Assembly: GCF_033568475.1 (NCBI RefSeq)
Contig: NC_133121.1
Location: 129,240,375-129,304,374, forward strand
From: Henckelia pumila
Lineage: Eukaryota > Streptophyta > Magnoliopsida > Lamiales > Gesneriaceae
DNA: 64,000 nucleotides
Direction: 5' to 3'
In this document: positions 1-10,700 of the stretch, one piece after another
Layout of the letters: each line of letters opens with the position of its first letter
Numbering within the stretch: the first letter of the stretch is position 1
Notes under the pieces: generated by a model
What the model was told of the DNA's origin: nothing
What the model saw: only the letters and a program-made list of their open reading frames with translations
The model's database searches: none
Program-made: the position numbers and the translations under genes

Positions 1-1600
1 ATGGAGTCAACAACAGCAAACTCATTCTTCAAACCTCAAGAAGTCTTTGAATCAGATTTGGGAGATGACTCGTTGTCACTCATCACAAAGAAGTTTGGTG
101 ATTATCTGAAGAAGATGAGAGAGACAAAGAAGACCGATCAGAAACTCAAAGCTCCACTTTTTCCGGCTGCTAACAAAACTCTGAAAATAGGCGGGTCTGA
201 TCAATCATCAAGGAAGTTTGCTGATCCTCGAAAGCCTCTACTTATGCTGGAAGGAAAGAAAAAGCCTACTGCAAAGAAGATTGACACGGTGCAATGTCAT
301 GAATGTCAAGGCTATGGTCATTTTGCCAATGAATGTGCAAACAGGTTTCGGAAAGGGATGAACACATCTTTGAGTGGTGAATATTCTGAAGAAGGTAAAG
401 AACAGAATGAAGAAGAAAGCCACACATGCCTGACAGCATTGATGGAAAGAAAAAAGCTGATGCAAGTCAATCTTTTAGGTGTTGCCGCAGGTGTTGCCAC
501 ACCTGGCCGCAACATCTCCCAAAGGTCAGTATGTTTAAATTCTTTTACTGCTGATAATGTGAATAATTCTGATGCATGTGATGAAAGAATGTCTCTGGAA
601 GATGTGCGAATGCAATATGAAGAGTTATATGCTGACTGGGTTGAACAAAATAAGAAGAACACTTTTCTTTCAAGAGAAAATTCTGATTTGAAGGCTTCTA
701 TGTCAAGACTTGAAGTAGTGCTGAGTAAGAAGGACCTTAAATTGTGTAAGGTTAAGGATGAACTCATGAAAGCTAAGGCTACACTCGCTAAATTCAATTC
801 AAGCACAATCAAGCTTGATTCTTTGCTCATGATGGGAAGAGATGGTAAGGCTGGACTAGGTTTTGAAAACAGTAAATTTGAGGTTGGTGAATGTTCAAAA
901 GCTCCTGTATTTGTCAAAGAAAATAGTTGTCCAGAAAGCTTAACAGAAAAGGTCACAACAATCGATCCTCCAAAACCAAAGCCACAACCTGCTGCATCTT
1001 TAAAGCCCAGAAGGAAAGGTAAGTATGTTTGTCATTACTGTCATAGACCTGGTCATATCAAACCATATTGTTTTAAGTTGCAGAAAGACTACAGACATAG
1101 ATCTGCACCAAAGGTGTTGCCAACACCCTCCCACAGCATCTCTAGGAACAGATCTACTGTAAGAAAGGTTTGGGTACCAAAGGCTGATATTCATTGTTAT
1201 ATGATTTATACTGCTTTGAAAACTAATGTTTCAGGTGCTTGGTACTTTGATAGTGGAAGTTCACACCATATGACAGGTTCTAGAAAGTTTCTCACAGATT
1301 ATGTTGAACAAAAGAGTAAGAAAGTGACTTATGAAGGAGGTTCAAAGGGAAATATTGCAGGAAAAGGCACACTGAAAGTTGCTGGACTTCCTAAGCTTTG
1401 CAACGTGCTACATGTTGAAGGACTAACTGCAAATCTAATAAGCATTAGCCAATTTTGTGATGATAATTTGCTTGTACAGTTTGATAAGAAATCATGCAAA
1501 GTTTTTTATAATTCTAACATGTGTGTGATGACAGGTACGAGGTCATTTGATAATCGCTACCAACTTGGAGAAGAGATGGCTTGTACACATACAAAGATGG
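1..1600 (+). mobile_element. Copia gag and protease remnant with two zinc knuckles
   Basis: The translation shows two CX2CX4HX4C zinc knuckles, about nt 295-336 (CHECQGYGHFANEC) and about nt 1030-1071 (CHYCHRPGHIKPYC). They are separated by some 230 residues with a charged, coiled-coil-like stretch. A Copia-type protease motif (WYFDSGSSHHMTG) follows near nt 1240-1280. Two widely spaced knuckles before the protease is unusual for Copia gag and fits the long gag of Sirevirus-type elements. The frame is open at the left window edge, so the N terminus may lie outside. Confidence 0.85.
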
Positions 1601-3590
1601 ATGAATTTAACCTTTGGCATCGGAAGTTGGGACATGAAAACTTCAAGAATTTGAAGAACTTAAGTAAAGTTGATGCTGTTAGAGGTATGCCTAATCTAAA
1701 ATCTGGAATTCCATTTGTTTGTGAGGCATGTCAAAACGAAGAAAACCAAGGTGTTGCACCAGATGTTGCCAACATCTAAGACAACACTCTGTCTTCAGCT
1801 TGTACATATGGACTCGTTGGGTCTAATGGATGTGGAAAGCGGTGGAGGTAATAAATATTCTGTTGTTTGTGTAGATGATTTTTCACTATATACTTGGGTA
1901 AGATTTGTGAAAGAAAAATCAGATATATTTGATGTTTTTAAGAATTTGCTCACAAGGATTGTGAATCTTCACAACTTGAAGGTGACCAAATTCTCACTCA
2001 TTATGGTAAGGAGTTCGAAAACTTTTCTTTTGAGAATTTATGTGGTAAAAAAGGTATTTCTCATGAATTTTCTGCTCTCAAAATCCCACAACAGAATGAA
2101 TTTGTTGAAAAAAAGAATATAACTTTGCAAGATATGGCTAGAGTGATGTTAAGTTCTAAAAATATCTCAAAACATTTTTGGGCAGAAGCCTTAATCACAG
2201 CACGTCACATTTCAAATTGAGTATACTTGAGGAATGGTTCTACTATGACTTCTTATGAAACTCTCATGGGAAAGAGGCCGAACCTTAAGTACTTTCTTGT
2301 TTTTGGCTGTGTATGTTACGTTTTGAATGATATTGATCATTTTGCAAAGTTTGATGCTAAAATGAGAAGTGTTTGTTCTTAGGTTATTCTTCGGATATTC
2401 GAGCTTACATGATATTTAACTTAAGAACTGAAACAATTTTTGAGTTTATTGATGTTGTATTTGATGATTTTGCAGATCTAAAGAAGAAAACAGCTGAGGA
2501 TGAAGTTGATGATATGCTGGATAAATCTGAAAATTCAGATGTTGACCAAGGAGTGTTGCCAACACCTCCGGCAACACCTCCTGTTGAGATTCCAAAAACA
2601 AAAGTTGAAAAGCCTACTGATGAGAATATTGATGAGGACAGTGAGGTAAACGAAGCTGGAAAGAATTTTCCAAGCAGAATTCAGAATAATCACCCAACCT
2701 CACAAGTAATTGGAGATGTGCATGGAAATATGCAAACCCGATGGAAAGAAAATGTGGATTATCGGAATATGGCTGGACTAATTTGCATGAGCTCCACGTT
2801 TTCACAGGTAAGATTTTCATGATTTGTGTCAAACAGTGAACCCAAAAAGGTTGGCACTGTATGGATTGTAGCAAGCACCACGTGCATGGTATGGAAGATT
2901 AATCAAATACTTGCTCAATCTTGGATTCAAAAGAGGTGAGGTGTGTAAGACATTATTTGTGCAAAAGTCTCAAGGTAATATTCTTATTTGCCAAGTTTAT
3001 ATGGATAACGTAATCTTTTGTGCTTCTTGTGAAAAACTTGTTGATGAATTTGTGAAGTGCATGTCGTCTAATTTTGAGATGAGTATAGTTGGTGAATTGA
3101 ATTATTTCTTGGGATTGCAAGTGAAACAAATGCATGGTGGAATCTTTGTGTGTCAAATACAGTATGCTATAAATCTTGTGATAAAGTATTTGAATGAAAA
3201 TTGTAAACACGTGCATACACCGATGAGGTCAAGTGAAAAACTGTCGAGGGAAGATGTTGTCGAAGGTGTTGACAACACCCTCTACAGAAGCATAATTGAA
3301 AGTATCTTGTTTTTTTTGTGCTATTGGGCTAGATATCATGCTTAGTTGAATGTGTACTGTGATAATTCAAGCGTTATTGATATATGCAAAAATCCAGTAC
3401 AACACTCTCAAACCAAACACATAGACATTTGACATCACTTCATTAGAGATTTGGTCGAGAAAGGCATGATCTGTATTGAGTTTATTAGAACGGATAACCA
3501 ATTAGCTGATATTTTCACCAAAGCATTGGATTTCGAGAGATTTTCCAGTCTAAGGAAGTCTCTCAGTTTGTGTGCATTATAGACAGAACT
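1600..3590 (+). mobile_element. Copia integrase, reverse transcriptase and RNase H remnants
   Basis: A GAG-pre-integrase motif (LWHRKLGHENF) near nt 1612 is followed by integrase-core remnants to about 2.2 kb. Reverse transcriptase signatures appear at about 2.9-3.3 kb (YMDNVIFCA, then ELNYFLGLQV). The end of the RNase H domain lies at about 3.35-3.58 kb (QTKHIDI, then [14 protein letters not shown]). The middle of pol is poorly represented. This region is clearly inactive. Confidence 0.85.
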
Positions 3591-6329
3591 GAGATGTTGT
3601 CTGGACTGTTGCCAACACCCTGCGACAACACCTTTTCATGCATGTGCATCTTTAGGATCATTAGGCATGTTGCATTCATGCATACACTCTGTTTTGTGAA
3701 GTGTTTGATACTTTGTAACCATTGACCAGTTTACACTCAGGATTCCTTGCAAAAGTGTTTTACAGTTTAATGAGGATTAATTGATAAAGAGTTCTGACTA
3801 AATCACAAAGTAGTGGAGGGATGTTCGTGTATTCCATGATCCTGTCCCAAGTGAAAAGTGATTTCGCAAATTCAGAAACTCAAATTAACAAAAATGTTAA
3901 CAATAATCAATTCAATCATCAAATTTGATTGAAAATCAGAAGCAAATGGAAAAAGCTACCTAAAGGGGTCCGTTGAAGATCGTTCCTTTAGTGTGCAGGC
4001 TACCACTTCTGTAATAATGAATTGAATGGATGGCTGTCTGGAAATCAAAGTTTTTGATAATCCTGAAGTGTTGCTGGAAGATGTTGCCAACATTGTGGAT
4101 AACACCTCACTTGTTAACATATTTTTTTTTGCATGTGATTGCATTTTATTGCATTGTTACACTCTGTTTTTAGACATAATTAAGACATGCATATTTATTT
4201 TATGGTGAATATATCTTCCTGAGAAGTTTGAAGTTCGATAATAAGCGAAATGTAGTGATTTACCCTATACACTAATATTTCGAATTTTTTAGTGATTGAA
4301 AATGTTTTTAGTGGAGTTTATTTCGATGTGGAGTTTCTTTATGGAAATTTTGTGAAAATCAATTGGTTTGATTTATTGCCTTAATTCGGAAATTTGTGGC
4401 CATTATGATTTTAAAATCCATTTTAACGTTGGCAATTGTTACTGTTAGGGAACATTAACTGCGACCGAGTATTAAGAGGTGAAGGTTGTGTTTAGATTTG
4501 ATCTTATCATTAGAATATTTTATGAAAAAGAATTTTGATTCACTGATATTCAAACAGAGATGGGCTACAAAGAAGATGTTGAGCCAGATGTTGACAACAC
4601 CTCTGACAAAATCTTAGAGGATGTTTTTTTTTAAAATTGAGATATTTGATGGTCATTGTTACTCCTGCTAATCCATCTTTGATGGTCATTTTTACTGCTG
4701 CTGATCCATATCCCTTGCATTTTCCGATGAAGGCTCTGAGGAATCTGCCTCAGAAGCAGATGTTTCATCAGATGCTGCTGACATTCTTGTTGACATCTTA
4801 GACGAGGAGTATTTGAATATTGTAGAATTTTTCAGAATTCGGAATTTGCTGGCTACTGTCACTGTTATTACACCTTTCTATAGGAAGCCGGTGTTGCTGT
4901 TTCTGCGGAAGATGTTTTTGCAGGTGTTGCTGACACCCTGGACAACACCTTAGATGAAAAATACTGAGTAAGCCAATCCTATTCCTCTGTTTTTTTTCTG
5001 AGAATGATGCAAACGATTGGCAACACTATGCCAATTGTGACTTCTTTGAGGACCACACCATTGATTTGAAAGCATATGGCGCACAAAGTTTGGTAAAAAT
5101 TTTCCAACTTAGAAATATGTTCGCTACTGTGATATATGCTACTCTTTACTGTGGTCTTGGAATTCTACTGAAATTTAACTAAAGCGTGTCGAACCCTCTT
5201 TTGCAAAATTTGAGAAAATTCATGTGAGGGTTCATATTTTTTGAGTTTAGTCCTACTGTGATTAATGAATTTTTTAACCCACCCGAGGTGGAAGAAGATG
5301 TGCAGCCTGCTCTGATAAGATAGCTTATGTTATTTACAAGACTGCAATCAAGACTTGGACTCCATCCACAAATTCCATCTTTGTCACCAAACAACAAGTT
5401 GGTGTGTTGTTTACTATAGGAACTGGAGCATCTTTGAACTTTGGAAAGCTTGTGTTTTACTACAGTTATGCAATATGCAAACTGTGGGTTGGTATCTTAC
5501 ATGCTCATGTTTCTTTCTTTGATATTTGTTGTGCTAGTATCTCAATATTTTGAAAAACATGATGATGAGCTTTTATCTGCTGTTGTTAAGGTACTGAATC
5601 TTGCACCTGCATTACTTAAAGGTAACATGAAATTGGACCTACCTTGGTCAGAAACAGATGCTGCATGTTGAACAGAAGATTTTACAAGCCAAAGAAGACA
5701 TTGCTTACTATGAATCTCTTAATATCAAATTTTTCTTGGTGTAGGTACCTCTTCTGGACAAAAAAGGGGAGAAGATTTTGAATCTGTTGGCGTTCTGAAG
5801 GATAAGAAGCTAGTTCTGGCGAAGCAAATGATAGATCATCACAGAGCATTAAGTTTAATTTTTTGTGGTTTATTTTGCTCTGCTCTGATTTGTCTTTATG
5901 TTTTTGCTCTGATCTGGTTCTAATCAATGTTAGCATGTTTGATTATGACTCTCTGATTTATTCTAATTTTTTTTTTCTGCCCTGACTTAAGTGTTGTGAG
6001 GAGATGTTGGGAACATCCTCGACAACATCTGTGCTTAGACTAAGGGGGAGAATGTATTTTCGTATTCAGGGAGAGAATTGCTATTCAGAGGAGTTGTGAT
6101 GTGTACTGAATTGATTAAATGTGTTTTGTGATTCACTTTTGAATAGGTATTAAGTATTTTCTGATATCGCTAAGTGTTGTGTTCAGATGTTGCCAACATT
6201 CTTGACAACACTCATAATTGAAAGATGATTTGAGAAGTTTGAACTCAGGGGGAGTTCTGAGAATTAATATTCAGGGAGTTGCTGAATTGGTTTTAGATGT
6301 TTTGTCCAGAAAGGCAAAAAGGGGGAGAT
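3590..6329 (+). mobile_element. Post-pol region of the Copia element with possible extra-ORF remnant and polypurine tracts
   Basis: There is no intact gene here. Weak coding-like segments at about 5.25-5.95 kb may be what is left of the additional (env-like) frame that many Sireviruses carry between pol and the 3' LTR; this is an inference. Three GGGGGAG polypurine tracts occur near 6044, 6244 and 6321, the last directly before the LTR. Palindromic TGTTGnCAACA motifs recur at about 3607, 4080, 4587, 4922, 6003 and 6185. Confidence 0.6.
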
Positions 6330-6408
6330 TGAAAGGATAATTATTCCTTGATATATTTCCATGTTTTGAAATATTATAATATTGTGTTTTGCCTTTTTAG
6401 GATTGTTA

Positions 6409-9400
6409 TGTAACACCCGGTATTTTTAAATACGTAAATCCGCATGCATAATTAGGATATTTAATTATTTAAATTTATGATTTATGGGTTAAATAATTAT
6501 TTGAATTATTTGTGCATGATTTAATTTATTTTTAAGCATTTAACCCATAATTAGTAATTTTTATGATTTTTAGTATTTTAATTATTTGATCGCGTAGACG
6601 GGACCGTGGACGGACGAGATGACAACTTTCCACCCAAATTATTTTATGAGCCTTTTTAGAGCCTTAAAATATTATTTTGAGTTTTATTATCTCAAAATTT
6701 TAAGTATTTAATTTTATATAATTTTAGGAGTCCATTTTTATTCAAAATTAGCCAAAATATTGACTTTTTAGTATTTTTAAAATTCCTTTAATTCAATATT
6801 TCGGGATTTTCATATGTTTAACTTAATATTTCAGATTTCAACTTTTAATTAGAGTTTTTAAATTTTATATTTTATATTTAAACCTTTTTAATTATCCTAA
6901 ACCTTATTTATTCAAATAACCCTAAACCTAATATCCCAAACCTCACGCCACCCTCACCATCAGCCGACTCAATCCCCTCCATTCTTCATCTTCATCTTCT
7001 TCCTCAAGCCTAGGAGGTTCCATAGCTCAAAAATTTTAAAAGCTTTGAAGGTGTGTTAGCCCGTCGTCCCGGAAACGTCCTACGTGCGTGCTAAATCAAT
7101 TTCATTGGTGAAAGGCATGATTTTTCCTTCTCTTTTCTTCTCCATATCAGTATATGCATGTGTGTATCGTGTATACATCAGTTCTTCAAGATTTTTTTTC
7201 AGAAAGTTTTGGATTTTGGATGTTGCACCTTGTTCTTGCAATGTTTTGGGTTGCATACTCACGTTTTCTTGCATGGATGGATCATGGCTACTGCTCCTTG
7301 GTTGGAGACATGTATCAGGGTCCCTAGGGTCGAGTCAAGTCGGGGCTTGAGGCTAAGGAAGGCAGGAAACGAAGTGCTTCACTTCTGATGCTCCTGTCGC
7401 GCAGGTTTAGGGTTCTGGGGAAGAAGGCTGAGATCTTCTTCCTCAGGCCACTATTTTGGGTAAGGTCGGTTGGGTTAGAACCCCCTTGAAGTTTTCTAAG
7501 TTTTTGCAAGAGGTTTCATGGTCTTTCGTGGTCGGAGCTTCGAGAACGAACGGTTTTCCCGCAGCTGCTCGGGTCTGCACGACAGTGCAGAAGGGCTGGG
7601 TGGCAGAGCTTCGTTCCCACTCCATAGTCGACGGTTTGGGCTGGTTCTTGGCTTGTTAGAAAGGCCTGGATGTGAGCTAAGTCCTAGGGGTGGCCCTCCG
7701 GCCGGTGGGTGGTCGGAGCAGGGCGGCCGCCGGGTTTTCTGGTTGCTGCTCGCAGCGGCAGAACAGTTTTGGGAAGGGGGTGATCGGGCTAGGGTTTTAG
7801 GGTGTTTTCGGGTCGGGTCATGAGTCCGGGTCGGGTCAGTAGGTTAGTGGGTCGGGTTAAGTGAGTCCGGGTCCGGGTTAGGTGGGCCGGGCTCGAGTCT
7901 TTTTATTTTTAAAATATTTTATGAATTAATGGGTTTTTGAGTCAATTAAATTGAAATAAAATTATTTGGACTCCCAAATAATTTTATTTGGTTTTTTAAA
8001 ATTAAGGTCGGAGCAGGGCGGCCGCCGGGTTTTCTGGTTGCTGCTCGCAGCGGCAGAACAGTTTTGGGAAGGGGGTGATCGGGCTAGGGTTTTAGGGTGT
8101 TTCCGGGTCGGGTCATGAGTCCGGGTCGGGTCAGTAGGTTAGTGGGTCGGGTTAAGTGAGTCCGGGTCCGGGTTAGGTGGGCCGGGCTCGAGTCTTTTTA
8201 TTTTTAAAATATTTTATGAATTAATGGGTTTTTGAGTCAATTAAATTGAAATAAAATTATTTGGACTCCCAAATAATTTTATTTGGTTTTTTAAAATTTT
8301 AATTAAGTTAGTCCATTAATTTTATGGGCTTTTGAGCCCATAAAAGTTATTGGGCCAGTCTTTGGGTTTTTGGGCCCATTGGGCCAGTTTAAGTTGTTAA
8401 TGGGCTTAGTGTAATTTTAATGGGCTTTATTAATTTAATTGGGCTTAGAATAATTATTTGGGCTTAAAGTTTGAAATAATGGGCTTAAGTATGTTAATGG
8501 GCCAGATTTAAGTTAATGGGCTTGAGTGTTAGGGCCAGCAGTCCAGGACCATCCATGAGAAATTGCATGTGTCCTGATTATATATTTAATTATTTTTATG
8601 CATTTAAGTTATTTTAATATTTATATGTTAGTAAGAAAATTAAATTAAATATATATGAAGGACACACATTTTATTCAAGTACATGCATTCATGAAATAAT
8701 AATTTATGCATGATTTAATGTTTAAGTTGAGCAATAAAAATATTTTATGTTGGAAGTTGAAGTAGTGTGACAATTTAAGGGGGATTCGTCCCCATATGAT
8801 TGAAGGGCAGTTTACTGCCAATTTAAGAGGTGATTCGTCACCGGCCACGTACGTAGGTTTCCACGCTGATCAGTATTTAATGTATGATTTAAGGTTACAC
8901 TACGGATACAACCATGCTATGTTAGAAAAATGAATTGCTCAATAATGTTATGTATTATGTTATTTAAGTAAGTTATGTTATGTAATTTTTAAGCATGCTC
9001 ATTCATGTATATGTATGTATTAGTATTAAATTGATTTAAATTATTTTAAACCCTTGTTATGTTAGCATGTTGGGCCTCTAGGCTCACTACACTGGTATGA
9101 TGCAGGTGAGTACGTTGAGGATGACATTATACCCACCGGAGGCGAGGACGTATGAGCATGCATGCAGTGGCCCCGTGACCGTGATATATTCTGAGTCACT
9201 ATGCATGTTGTTATTTTTGTCAGCATGATACAGTTTATATTATTTTACAGCAGTTGGGAGTTTCGAATATTTTAATAAATATTTTCAGTGCATGCACACT
9301 TTTTATTCAATTTATTTATGCAGTATTTTTTTAATTAAATGTTTGACTCAGATATTTATTTTATTTTAAAGAATGCATTTTTATTTAAGTATTTAATTGT

Positions 9401-9526
9401 TTATTTATTTTAAATCTTTTATTCTGTGCATATATGTATGGGCATATATGTACATATTTTATTTAGTAATATAAAAAAAAAAAAAATTTCCGCATATTTA
9501 TTTATTATAGATAGAGGGTCGTTTCA
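6409..9526. mobile_element. Solo LTR, probably Ty3/Gypsy, nested in the Copia LTR
   Basis: This 3118-bp segment begins TGTAACACCC and ends GGTCGTTTCA. It is flanked on both sides by TGTTA (6404-6408 and 9527-9531), a perfect 5-bp target duplication. No gag or pol motif is seen inside, so it reads as one very long LTR left by LTR-LTR recombination. The length, the TGTAACACCC start and the internal GGTGAGTACG-type segment resemble long-LTR Tekay/Del chromoviruses; that family call is an inference. It is younger than the Copia LTR it splits. Confidence 0.75.
7711..8298. repeat. 295-bp tandem duplication inside the solo LTR
   Basis: Two adjacent copies with a period of 295 bp (first from 7711, second from 8006) differ by about one base over roughly 290 bp. 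The unit contains G-rich GGGTCGGGT-like words and then an AT-rich tail. The near identity shows a recent duplication. Confidence 0.9.
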
Positions 9527-10700
9527 TGTTAGTTGATATTGTGTTTCCTATTTTTATGCTTGATATATTTTAAACTAGGAATAGTTTTTATTTGAATTGA
9601 GATAATATAATATTCCTAGATTTAAAATATGGTTTTTTGGATTGATAGTTTATTTTAAATTAGAAATTGTTTTGAATTGAAGTGATATAATATAATTTTC
9701 CTATATTTAAAATAAGATTGATGTGTTTAATTGTGATAGGAATTATCTTATATTAATTATCTACATTTAGTTGTTTGATATTTCTGATAGGAGATATATT
9801 TGGACTTATCATAATATATATCTATCTCCTAATTTATCTTTGTTTCCTTATCATTGCAAATTCAAGTTTGAATTAAGGAAACAAGATCAAGACTTTTTGG
9901 AGATAAGTTGACACGCTTAAATAGAAGAAAGAGTGTAGAGATCAGGCGGCTTGGAGAAAAAATGAGAGAGCGCAGAAAATATAGATCAAGCTGCTGATGA
10001 GAATTTGAACGTACAAAATAAAAGAGAGAGACGAGAGAGCTTAAGTGTAGAAGACAAGGAAGTCGACTTTCTGGAGTGCTTTCACATTGAAGAGTCCTTG
10101 TCTATTTGTTGAAGTTATTTTCTGTAGATGCCGTGAAGAGTTTGAGAGCATGTTGATTGAGGATTGAAGATCGAAGATTGAAAGCCTTTTTGCTCTCGTG
10201 TTTTGGCATCTAGGGCCAACTCTATTCTCTTGATTTTCTTGTCTACCTTCAGTAGACTTTTAGGAGTTGGTTTATTTGTTTTATTCTTTATTTTCTCACA
10301 TGTTTTGAAAAAATTGATTTTTACAATAATTCACTAGTTTTAGGGTTTGTAAAACTCTTTGATTATTTTCTAATGAAAGTTTTGCCCTGAGGCGCTGCAA
10401 GAGTATTTTATACTCTTGCTTAAATATTTGAGTCTGATTTGTTTGGTTGCTTATCTATTTCATTCATGCTTTCAAAAATTCTGATGCATGGTAATCAAGG
10501 TGTTATTGAAGATGTTGTCAACACCTAGTGACAACATCTGAATATATTTGTATGCGCAACCTTTTATTACTTTAGTACTTGTGCATATTTACTCTTGAGT
10601 ATTTTTACTGTTAGTTTGTTGTTACTATTCACGTTTTAATATTTCCGCTGCATGTTGTGTAGGATGTTGTAACACCTAGTGACAACATCTGATTCTGATA

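Larger units (their letters stand above)
1..10700 (+). mobile_element. Decayed Ty1/Copia retrotransposon, Sirevirus-like (5' end outside window)
   Basis: The order gag zinc knuckles, aspartic protease, integrase, reverse transcriptase and RNase H is that of Ty1/Copia. A long stretch of about 2.7 kb lies between the end of pol and the 3' LTR, with several polypurine tracts and LTR palindromes, as in the Sirevirus lineage. The 5' LTR and primer site are left of the window. The right limit is approximate because no second LTR is available for comparison. The element is broken, with many (roughly ten or more) disruptions, and it carries a nested solo LTR. It is old relative to the chromovirus at 46.8 kb. 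Confidence 0.85.
6330..10700 (+). repeat. Copia 3' LTR, split by a nested solo LTR
   Basis: The LTR starts with TG at 6330, directly after the polypurine tract, and continues after the nested insertion from 9532 to about 10.7 kb. With the insert and the duplicated target removed it measures about 1.2 kb, a usual Sirevirus LTR size. Its distal part has two copies of a larger palindrome (near 10510 and 10664) whose arms read AGATGTTGTCA and TGACAACATCT. The right end is uncertain by some tens of bases. Confidence 0.65.

Noticed and set aside
318-956. 212-codon minus-strand frame across the Copia gag region
   Set aside because: It is the reverse shadow of the gag coding sequence and has no recognisable motif.
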